From Bacteroidota bacterium (GTDB lineage: Bacteria; Bacteroidota; Bacteroidia; Bacteroidales; UBA4417), in contig JAIFMH010000090.1 of the NCBI GenBank assembly GCA_020048595.1, forward strand, positions 1 through 7,015: 7,015 nt of DNA. The letters run 5' to 3'. A model generated the notes under the pieces. That model was not told the origin of the DNA, searched no databases, and saw only the letters and a list, made by a program, of their open reading frames with translations. Made by a program: the position numbers and the translations under genes. Positions 1 to 5,392 of this stretch are shown piece after piece. Every line of letters starts with the position of its first letter. Positions within the stretch are counted from its first letter, which is position 1.

Positions 1-310
1 CAAGGCAAAGCCAACCGTTGCCGCAAAAATCAAAATCGAAAATCGTGATCTCATCTTTGGCGTTTAAATGCAGATTATCAAACCAGATATCAAGATGTAC
101 AGCTCCATGTCTCAGTTTTGTTAAATCAGCATTTCCAAGTTCCTCCAGCAAAAACTTTTGGACTGAGGCCATAAATGTCATTTCAGCCGTTTCAAAAGAT
201 AAGAACTGTTTAAGTATTTCAAACGAATCGATAAGGAGCAACTGGGGTGTATACGTTTCTCTGTTCAGTTTTAAATTCAGGGTGTTTTTATGAATTAAAG
301 CCATTGTTTC
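1..310. repeat. Direct repeat copy A (matches 704-1013)
   Basis: Bases 1-310 align to 704-1013 at a constant offset of 703 with 16 substitutions and no indels (about 95% identity). The right boundary is sharp: both copies read 'gccattgtttc', then diverge at 311 and 1014. The left boundary lies outside the window. This is an internal piece of a duplicated gene, not a mobile-element end; no target-site duplication or terminal inverted repeat is visible at the right junction. Confidence 0.95.
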
Positions 311-364
311 CATCTGTTTTAATTTTTCACAAAGATAGGCATTTTGTCGCATAAATTGCGACAT
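1..364 (-). CDS. Truncated second copy of a phosphotransferase-fold protein (catalytic lobe only), partial at left edge
   Basis: The minus frame is open from a stop at 433-431 to the window edge. ATG codons lie at 364, 352 and 315; I take 364 (MSQFMRQNAYL...), giving 121 visible codons. From 'ETMALIHKN' onward it matches residues 139-241 of the neighbouring 423-1427 protein with seven amino-acid differences. It carries the catalytic loop H-L-D-I-W-F-D-N and the metal-binding stretch 'TIFDFDFCG'. The roughly 138 N-terminal residues that form the nucleotide-binding lobe in this fold are absent, replaced by about 16 unrelated residues. It starts 58 bp after the stop of the intact copy, in the same direction. 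No frameshift or internal stop is visible. It is either a decaying duplicate or an expressed C-lobe-only protein. The homology is certain; whether it is translated is not. The true C-terminus lies outside the window. Confidence 0.6.
   Translation of the reverse strand, partial: MSQFMRQNAYLCEKLKQMETMALIHKNTLNLKLNRETYTPQLLLIDSFEILKQFLSFETAEMTFMASVQKFLLEELGNADLTKLRHGAVHLDIWFDNLHLNAKDEITIFDFDFCGNGWLCL
345..363. promoter_or_regulatory. 7-bp perfect inverted repeat at the start of the truncated copy
   Basis: TGTCGCA (345-351) and TGCGACA (357-363) are perfect reverse complements around a 5-base spacer. On the minus strand the palindrome covers the candidate ATG at 364-362 and ends just before the next in-frame ATG at 352-350. 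It has no following T-run, so it is a poor terminator. It could be an operator or a structure hiding the start codon. Function is inferred only. Confidence 0.35.
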
Positions 365-422
365 TTGGCAATTTATTTTTTTATCTGGTTGTAAATACCT
401 GGTTAATAGACAATATTTTTTT

Positions 423-1427
423 TTATGTGTTTATATGCTCATAATACTTTTTGATTCTGACTTCTATATACCTTTTTAAATACGTTTCGTTTATGAATAC
501 ATTCGACCAGTTTTCAAATCGCCGGCATTGTATTCCTAAATAAAAATAGTGTAAGCTCAGGCCTAAAGTGGGTAGTAGTCGCTTTTCGTCCATACTTATT
601 TTTGTTATGCTTTCATATCCGTTTAGAAAACTTTCCATTTTCATTCTATGTTCATTTTTATCAGGTTCCAATACAAATAATTGAAGTAAATAGTATGCAA
701 TATCAAGGCAAAGCCAACCGTTGCCGCAAAAATCAAAATCGAAAATCGTGATCTCATCTTTGGCGTTTAAATGCAGATTATCAAACCAGATATCGAGGAG
801 TACAGCTCCATGTCTCAGTTTTGTTAAATCAGCTTTCGCGAGTTCTTCCAGCAGTAATTTTTGGACTGATCCCATAAATGTCATTTCAGCCGTTTCAACA
901 GATAAGAACTGTTTAAGTATTTCAAACGAATCGATAAGGAGCGCCTGGGGTGTATACGTTTCTCTGTTCAGTTTTAAATTCAGGGTGTTTTTATGAATTA
1001 AAGCCATTGTTTCGCCGACTTTGAAATGTGTTTCTGATGAAAAATTAAGTGACTTTTCACCTTCGGCCCACGAAAACATTACACCTGGCCGGTTTCCCTC
1101 AGGAGCTGAAAAAGATTGTATATAATTTCCGGTTAAATCTTTTATTGCAAATGAAACGGAGATGTTATTCTCTTTTAAAAGATTTGTAAGTCTTATTTCC
1201 TCAATAATTTCTTTGTCGGTCCGCCAGTTAAGGCTATACACCCGGAATATGTATTTCTTTTCGCCGGAGTGAATAAGATACGAATGGTTTATGCCAGCTT
1301 TAATCAAACTACATGTTGCATTTCTTGCCAGGTTATATTTTCCCTGTAAAAACACGTTGAGGTGATTTGCTGAAAGGATAGAGCTTGAAACGGGAAACAT
1401 ACTCATAGCCGGTAACATTAAATGCAT
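423..1427 (-). CDS. Aminoglycoside phosphotransferase-family (kinase-fold) protein, full-length
   Basis: This 334-residue cytosolic protein has the APH/homoserine-kinase-type fold. The N-lobe shows 'INHSYLI..GEKKYIFRVYS' (about 47-65) and a helix with paired glutamates (E76, E77). The C-lobe has the catalytic loop 'LLDIWFDN' (210-217) with the expected Asp212 and Asn217 five residues apart, then 'TIFDFDFCGNGW' (227-238) supplying metal-binding aspartates, and 'DIAYYLLQL'. The usual His two residues before the catalytic Asp is Leu210 here. Substrate is unknown: related proteins phosphorylate small alcohols, amino acids, sugars or protein side chains, and drug resistance should not be assumed. 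ATG codons lie at 1427, 1418, 1406 and 1400; family N-termini resemble 'MFPVSSSILSANHL', so 1406 or 1400 may be the true start, with a hairpin at 1427-1457 in the leader. It lies 75 bp after the ABC permease and 58 bp before its truncated copy. Confidence 0.85.
   Translation of the reverse strand: MHLMLPAMSMFPVSSSILSANHLNVFLQGKYNLARNATCSLIKAGINHSYLIHSGEKKYIFRVYSLNWRTDKEIIEEIRLTNLLKENNISVSFAIKDLTGNYIQSFSAPEGNRPGVMFSWAEGEKSLNFSSETHFKVGETMALIHKNTLNLKLNRETYTPQALLIDSFEILKQFLSVETAEMTFMGSVQKLLLEELAKADLTKLRHGAVLLDIWFDNLHLNAKDEITIFDFDFCGNGWLCLDIAYYLLQLFVLEPDKNEHRMKMESFLNGYESITKISMDEKRLLPTLGLSLHYFYLGIQCRRFENWSNVFINETYLKRYIEVRIKKYYEHINT
704..1013. repeat. Direct repeat copy B (matches 1-310)
   Basis: This is the counterpart of 1-310 inside the full-length phosphotransferase-fold gene, covering codons for about residues 139-241. 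Identity is complete over the first 91 and last 69 bases of the alignment, and all 16 substitutions lie between. Confidence 0.95.
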
Positions 1428-1457
1428 ATGCAGCTTCTTTTTCGGAAAAGCTGCATA
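1427..1457 (-). promoter_or_regulatory. 10-bp perfect stem-loop abutting the phosphotransferase start
   Basis: TATGCAGCTT (1427-1436) pairs perfectly with AAGCTGCATA (1448-1457) around an 11-base loop. On the minus strand the 3' arm ends on the A of the first possible ATG (1427). It is not followed by a T-run, so it is a weak candidate for an intrinsic terminator of the permease gene 46 bp upstream. It fits better as a leader structure that protects the mRNA or limits translation. Confidence 0.5.
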
Positions 1458-1488
1458 CGTTTATATTAATTGAAAATTTTAATTAAAG

Positions 1489-1500
1489 AACCTTTCGGTT
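1489..1500 (-). terminator. Possible weak terminator hairpin after the ABC permease
   Basis: The minus strand reads AACC-GAAA-GGTT directly after the permease stop codon (1505-1503): a 4-bp stem with a GNRA-type tetraloop, followed by CTTTAATT and more AT-rich sequence. The stem is short and the T-run interrupted, so support is weak. Confidence 0.2.
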
Positions 1501-1502
1501 TA

Positions 1503-2756
1503 TTATTCGTATCTCAGAGCGTCAATCGGATCAAGCTTAGCTGCTTTTACAGCAGGGATAATTCCTGAAGCCAAGGCTACAACCAGACAAAGTCCAACAC
1601 CCCAGATTATCCAGTTCCATGGAATAATAAAACTGGTGCCAATTGAAAGTGCCAGTGCATTTCCAATCGCAATACCTAAAATTATACCTAGTAATCCGCC
1701 AATCTGCGCAATTACGACTGCTTCCGCAAGGAACTGGTTTCGGATTGTATTCCTGGTTGCGCCAATGGCTTTACGAATGCCAATTTCACGTGTTCGTTCG
1801 GTTACCGATACAAGCATAATATTCATCAGTCCAATTGCAGCTCCGAGTAAAGTAATTAGGCCTATTATAATAGCGGCAAAACGCAAATAGCTTAAACTGT
1901 CGAACAACATATTAGCCAGGTTATCACTCTTCGAAATATCAAAACTGTCTTCATCTCCGACATCAGTTTGGCGTACAATCCTGAATATTCCTGTTGCTTC
2001 ATCAATTGCAGCTTCGAGCTTTTCTCCGTCCGAAACGTGCACATTTATGCTATAGGATGCATTTGGACGGGCAAATCTTTGCCGCGCATTATTGATTGGG
2101 ATAAGGCAAACATTGTCAGGATTAAAACCCATACTCGATCCTTTTTCCTTCAGAACACCAACAACAAGATATCTTCCCGGACCTATGTTTATATATTTCC
2201 CAACCGGATCCTCATTATTTTTAAAAACTTTCTTAATAACATCATTGCCAACTAATGTCACAGATGCTCCATAGAACACCTCAGTCGGGGAAATATTACG
2301 GCCTTTAATAATTTCGTTTCCAGAAGTGATGATGTAATTTTCGTCACATCCGATTATTGGTACATTGGGATTGGTTTTATTGTTGGCAAATTTTACGGTA
2401 GCCAGGTTGGTAGCATATATAAATACCGAAGGTGTTGCAGGAAAAGTATACGATTCTTTAAAACGCAAGGCTTCTTCATAGGTGATTTCACGAAAATGCT
2501 TAGGCTTGCTGCGGTTGTTGCCTACATTCACCTGCATGGTTCTGTTACGAATGGTAAAAGTATTGGCTCCCATCATCTGGAAATTATCATTAAGGTAATA
2601 TTTAATGGCATCAATGGAAGTGAGTATTCCAACCAGGGCCATAATCCCAAATGCGATAATCAATACCGTTAAAGTAGTTCGCATCATATGACTTCGCACT
2701 GATTGCATCGAAATACGAAGATTTTCCAGTACAAGACCGCCGAAAAATGATTTCAT
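1503..2756 (-). CDS. ABC transporter permease, MacB/FtsX family
   Basis: This 417-residue inner-membrane protein has the standard MacB-type layout. A short cytosolic N-terminus leads into TM1 (about 28-50). A large periplasmic domain (about 51-285) includes 'PVGKYINIGPGRYLVVGVLKEKGS' typical of the MacB core domain. TM2 (about 292-316) is followed by the cytosolic coupling segment 'TERTREIGIRKAIGATR' (319-335), then TM3 (about 345-370) and TM4 (about 382-402). The C-terminus 'AAKLDPIDALRYE' is characteristic. Length is normal and the frame intact. Such permeases work as dimers with a MacB- or LolD-like ATPase, often with a MacA-type adaptor, exporting substrates or transmitting force in the periplasm. 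No ATPase or adaptor gene is adjacent, so its partner must be encoded elsewhere or beyond this window. The substrate cannot be inferred. The ATG at 2756 gives a normal N-terminus 'MKSFFGGLVLENLRIS'. Confidence 0.93.
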   Translation of the reverse strand: MKSFFGGLVLENLRISMQSVRSHMMRTTLTVLIIAFGIMALVGILTSIDAIKYYLNDNFQMMGANTFTIRNRTMQVNVGNNRSKPKHFREITYEEALRFKESYTFPATPSVFIYATNLATVKFANNKTNPNVPIIGCDENYIITSGNEIIKGRNISPTEVFYGASVTLVGNDVIKKVFKNNEDPVGKYINIGPGRYLVVGVLKEKGSSMGFNPDNVCLIPINNARQRFARPNASYSINVHVSDGEKLEAAIDEATGIFRIVRQTDVGDEDSFDISKSDNLANMLFDSLSYLRFAAIIIGLITLLGAAIGLMNIMLVSVTERTREIGIRKAIGATRNTIRNQFLAEAVVIAQIGGLLGIILGIAIGNALALSIGTSFIIPWNWIIWGVGLCLVVALASGIIPAVKAAKLDPIDALRYE

Positions 2757-2816
2757 GATAAATGTGTTATTGCTATAATTTAAGTTCGCCTTTCAGATCA
2801 TTTAATCCAATAATCT

Positions 2817-2853
2817 GCAATTGATATATTGCTACCAAAGTAAATGTTTGGTA
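2817..2853 (-). promoter_or_regulatory. Two adjoining inverted repeats upstream of the ABC permease
   Basis: TACCAAA (2833-2839) and TTTGGTA (2847-2853) form a perfect 7-bp inverted repeat with a 7-base spacer. Directly beside it GCAAT (2817-2821) and ATTGC (2828-2832) form a 5-bp one. Both lie 60-97 bp upstream of the permease start and downstream of the preceding gene's stop. They could be an operator or leader hairpins. The minus strand across the spacer reads TTACTTTG, one base from the TAnnTTTG promoter element. Confidence 0.35.
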
Positions 2854-2906
2854 AAATTACTGATTTAAATTATACCAGTAACAAAAAAAAGCAGGGATGT
2901 TTACGC

Positions 2907-3449
2907 CTAAAATAAAGAGATTGCCGACGTCATGAACAATGACCAGAATAAAACAGAAGCACTGAGGTAAACCAATAAAAAATGGTTGGCTGAATAATAC
3001 CTGGTAGCGATAAAAGTGCCTAGTGGAATGGAAAGTAATATCGGAGTTATAATAACTATGCCAGCCATTCCGAACTTGTTTACAATTTTAATAATCATCC
3101 TGTTACGTCTCGTAAATCTGCGTGCAGGAATAAATTTGGGAACATTGATATTCAGAGATCCATATATTTTTGTTTTTAGTAAATGGAAATAATAAAAAAA
3201 ATATCTCGAATAAAGCTGGAGTATCCATTTACTCAGGAAAAAGAATATAATAATCCCGGCAATCCCACCAGCAGAAGTAGATAACCAGGTTTGTATAAAA
3301 TTTAAACCCATACCAAATGATAATGCCGGTGCGAGAAGGAATTTTGTGCTGCTTACAAGCAAAACAATTAATATTTTTAGGAATCCGGACAAAGCAAACG
3401 TTATTTGATGTATAACGCAACTGATGGTTGAATGTTGTAAAAAAAGCAA
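2907..3449 (-). CDS. Small polytopic membrane protein, resembles the small multidrug-export / DedA-like group
   Basis: The frame encodes up to 180 residues, mostly hydrophobic, with about four membrane-spanning stretches (roughly 22-45, 52-77, 126-150, 156-178) and a basic cytosolic segment 'PARRFTRRNR' (108-117). The stretch 'KFGMAGIVIITPILLSIPLGTFIA' (125-148), with its glycines and prolines, resembles the signature of the putative small multidrug export family. That assignment comes from memory of motif style and is moderate at best; no transport substrate is known. There is no ATG before the first membrane segment. The frame opens with TTG at 3449, and a second TTG at 3392 would give 161 residues beginning 'SGFLKILIVLLVSS', which looks closer to relatives. 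It lies 151 bp after upp and 150 bp before the ABC permease, so it probably has its own expression signals. Confidence 0.7.
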   Translation of the reverse strand: MLFLQHSTISCVIHQITFALSGFLKILIVLLVSSTKFLLAPALSFGMGLNFIQTWLSTSAGGIAGIIIFFFLSKWILQLYSRYFFYYFHLLKTKIYGSLNINVPKFIPARRFTRRNRMIIKIVNKFGMAGIVIITPILLSIPLGTFIATRYYSANHFLLVYLSASVLFWSLFMTSAISLF

Positions 3450-3600
3450 TAATTAATTAACTGAATCGCCCCCCAAAGGAAAAACCAATTATGATAATCA
3501 GAAGGTTATTGTTCAAACATGGCAATCCATGCCGATACTTCGGAATATTTGCTTAATCAATAGGAATTTCAATAAAGCGACGGGAATAATGTGGGTTATC
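3450..3600. other. Intergenic gap between upp and the small membrane protein gene
   Basis: No gene is visible in these 151 bases. A 5-bp hairpin, CATGG (3518-3522) with CCATG (3527-3531), is too weak to call a terminator. A run of six C on the plus strand lies at about 3470-3475. The minus frame of upp stays open for 15 codons after its TAG, ending at TAA 3555-3553. No TAnnTTTG match was found on the minus strand here. Confidence 0.5.
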
Positions 3601-4251
3601 CTATACCTTTTGCCCAAATGCCAGATCGCCTGCATCGCCGAGGCCTGGAACAATATAACCCAGTGCAGTTAGTTCATCATCAATTGCTGCTACCCAAATT
3701 GTTGTTCCGGATTTTGGAAGCATTCGTTTTAAATATTCAACGCCCTGCACGCTGGCAACAACGGATACAAAATGAGTGTGAACAGGTTTCCCGTGAATAA
3801 GTAACGAATTAAAGGATGCAACCATCGATTGTCCGGTTGCTAACATGGGATCGGTTAAAATCAGTACCCGGTTCTCAATCTCAGGACTGGAAACATATTC
3901 AATCTGTATAGAAAATTTATCGTCTTTACGGTGCTCACGGTAAGCCGAAACAAATGCATTATCTGCATTGTCAAAATAATTAAGCATTCCCTGGTGCAAC
4001 GGCAAGCCTGCTCTTAAAATTGTAGCCAGAACCGGAGTGTTTTTCATTACCTGTACTTCAGCAGTCCCTAATGATGTAATAACTTCCTGGGGAACATACT
4101 CAAACGTTTTGCTGATCTCGTAAGCGAATATTTCGCCAATGCGTTCCATGTTGCGCCTGAATCGCAAGCTGTCCTGCTGTATGGATAAATCACGAAGTTC
4201 ACGTACAAACTGATTTACTACTGAATTTTTACTTCCGATATTGATCACCAT
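3601..4251 (-). CDS. upp: Uracil phosphoribosyltransferase
   Basis: This cytosolic enzyme of pyrimidine salvage converts uracil plus PRPP to UMP and pyrophosphate. The 216-residue length matches the family. Visible hallmarks are 'ILRAGLPLHQGML' (78-90), the PRPP-binding loop 'LILTDPMLATGQSM' (130-143) with the acidic Asp134, and the C-terminal uracil-recognition segment 'YIVPGLGDAGD' (199-209). The N-terminal 'RFRRNMERIGEIFAYEISKTF' is typical of Bacteroidetes versions. The ATG at 4251 gives the expected N-terminus. A TAnnTTTG promoter element 53-60 bp upstream suggests separate transcription from the acyltransferase gene before it, whose end the promoter overlaps. No key residue appears missing. 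This is a housekeeping gene, useful as an anchor for the reading direction and phylum. Confidence 0.97.
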   Translation of the reverse strand: MVINIGSKNSVVNQFVRELRDLSIQQDSLRFRRNMERIGEIFAYEISKTFEYVPQEVITSLGTAEVQVMKNTPVLATILRAGLPLHQGMLNYFDNADNAFVSAYREHRKDDKFSIQIEYVSSPEIENRVLILTDPMLATGQSMVASFNSLLIHGKPVHTHFVSVVASVQGVEYLKRMLPKSGTTIWVAAIDDELTALGYIVPGLGDAGDLAFGQKV

Positions 4252-4303
4252 ACTGCTGGTTGTTTTATAAATGTTTATTCATTGTTCCGATTCCGAAACC
4301 TTA

Positions 4304-4337
4304 CAAAAATAAGTACTTTGATCTATTGTTTTGACAA
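4304..4337 (-). promoter_or_regulatory. Candidate Bacteroidetes-type promoter for upp
   Basis: The minus strand has TATTTTTG at 4311-4304, an exact match to the -7 consensus TAnnTTTG. A TTG at 4337-4335 could serve as the -33 element, though the 23-base spacer is slightly long compared with the usual 19-21. Transcription would begin near 4297, leaving a leader of about 45 bases. The -33 part lies inside the 3' end of the preceding gene. Confidence 0.4.
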
Positions 4338-5288
4338 TTGGAAATACTTTTTTAATTGCAACCTGCTTAATCGCCATAATTTCAATGTTATACGAAAAGG
4401 AAGTGGAAGTGTGTTTCTGATAAAACGTTGATAAATCACTTTTTTTGCACCAAAACTACTATAAAATCTTGCTAATCCTTCGTTATTGGATCCTTCAAAG
4501 TCGAGCGTCAGTGGCTTGCCTGCATTTTGCTGAATAAATGAGTCAATCAGCCAGGGCATGGCATTTAGTTTTTTCCCGCTTTCGGAGAGTGCTGAAAAAA
4601 GGAAAATGGCCTTCTGATGGCTGTTGATCCATAGAATAGCCGCTACCAGTTGGTTAAATTCATCGTAAGCTCCCCATATTTCGCCTGTTCCTTTATGCAT
4701 GCTTTCATATGCGATACGCTGTATAAGTGTATATTGTTTATCATTCAGATGACTCAGTTCCAGACCTTTGTTCGCTCTGAAAAGCGTAATGATCTCCTCT
4801 GGCCTGATGTTTTTCGAAATTGTGAGTTTATTTTGAGACGCTTTTTTTAAATTCCGCTTTAAATTATTCTGATAGCCGGAAAGGATTTCTTTGTATTCAC
4901 TTATCAAATCCAGCTCAAGGTTGATCATATCAGATACATTGACCGAAGTATGTATCCTATTGGATGTATTCAGATTAATATCAACAAATTTAAATTCCGT
5001 AGGGATACATTTTATAAATTCCGGCAATTTCTCGTCCGATGACAAGCACCGGTAAAAAAGTCCAAGTTGCTGTGTAAAATACGGTTGCATTATATAATTG
5101 AAACCAGCTTTTGACGAAACGGGTAAAGGGAATACTTTCTCGTACTCATCTTCAACAAGCGCACACCAGCCGGGGCTTACAATATCTAAATACCATGCAC
5201 TAGCATTTAGATTTCCGTTTACAGCATTTCTGATGCAATCGTCCCATTGCGATTTGTCAATCATATCATGTTGCAGAAACCGGATCAC
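4323..5288 (-). CDS. FemAB/GNAT-like acyltransferase
   Basis: This 321-residue protein has no signal peptide or membrane segment and looks like two tandem GNAT-type domains, as in FemAB-like proteins. The N-terminal half includes 'MQPYFTQQLGLFY' (67-79). The C-terminal half holds 'YQNNLKRNLKKASQ' (139-152), a core strand 'GEIWGAYDEFNQLVAAILW' (202-220), and the signature end 'LDFEGSNNEGLARFYSSFGA' (262-281) seen in the Acetyltransf_6/FemAB-like group. Members transfer amino-acyl or acyl groups to cell-wall precursors, sugars or other amines; the substrate here is unknown. The start is GTG at 5288: an in-frame TAA lies five codons upstream, and 'MIRFLQHDMIDKSQWDDCI' is a natural N-terminus. 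The alternative ATG at 5264 would drop the first eight residues. It follows the deacetylase-like gene by 104 bp in the same direction, suggesting shared work on a glycan or envelope component. Confidence 0.8.
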   Translation of the reverse strand: MIRFLQHDMIDKSQWDDCIRNAVNGNLNASAWYLDIVSPGWCALVEDEYEKVFPLPVSSKAGFNYIMQPYFTQQLGLFYRCLSSDEKLPEFIKCIPTEFKFVDINLNTSNRIHTSVNVSDMINLELDLISEYKEILSGYQNNLKRNLKKASQNKLTISKNIRPEEIITLFRANKGLELSHLNDKQYTLIQRIAYESMHKGTGEIWGAYDEFNQLVAAILWINSHQKAIFLFSALSESGKKLNAMPWLIDSFIQQNAGKPLTLDFEGSNNEGLARFYSSFGAKKVIYQRFIRNTLPLPFRITLKLWRLSRLQLKKYFQLSKQ

Positions 5289-5326
5289 CTGAGAATTGAA
5301 TTAAATTTATAAGTTTCGCGTTGTTA

Positions 5327-5367
5327 TTTTGGACTTGTTATTTGGCTCCTAACTGGGATTTGGACTT
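5327..5367. repeat. Short repeated motif TTTGGACTT in the gap between the deacetylase-like and acyltransferase genes
   Basis: TTTGGACTT occurs at 5328-5336 and 5359-5367 (31 bp apart), with a related ATTTGGCTC at 5340-5348 between them. On the minus strand this reads as three CCAAA-containing units, two followed by ATAAC. They lie 40-80 bp upstream of the acyltransferase GTG start. They could be regulator-binding sites or chance in AT-rich DNA. Confidence 0.35.
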
Positions 5368-5392
5368 CAATTATAGATCGTTAACATCATCT

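Noticed and set aside
330..337. TATCTTTG promoter element on the minus strand inside the truncated copy
   Set aside because: It matches TAnnTTTG but has no -33 partner at the right distance and lies inside the open frame; such 6-base matches are expected by chance.
18..996. Plus-strand 91-codon frames at 18-293 and 721-996 with near-identical products
   Set aside because: They are antisense shadows of the duplicated kinase-fold gene; they are similar only because the underlying DNA is duplicated.
1..1013. Template/variable repeat pair of a diversity-generating retroelement
   Set aside because: Substitutions are not restricted to adenines of one copy (on the plus strand only 9 of 16 have A in copy A, the others T, C or G), and no reverse transcriptase is present in the window.
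1..1013. Insertion-sequence or transposon repeat
   Set aside because: The repeat is internal coding sequence of one gene; there are no terminal inverted repeats, transposase or target duplication at the visible junction.
423..1427. Aminoglycoside resistance gene
   Set aside because: Only the broad APH fold is visible; the fold covers many metabolic kinases, and nothing points to an antibiotic substrate.
2881..2909. Intrinsic terminator after the small membrane protein gene (run of eight T on the minus strand)
   Set aside because: The sequence before the T-run does not form a convincing GC-rich stem.
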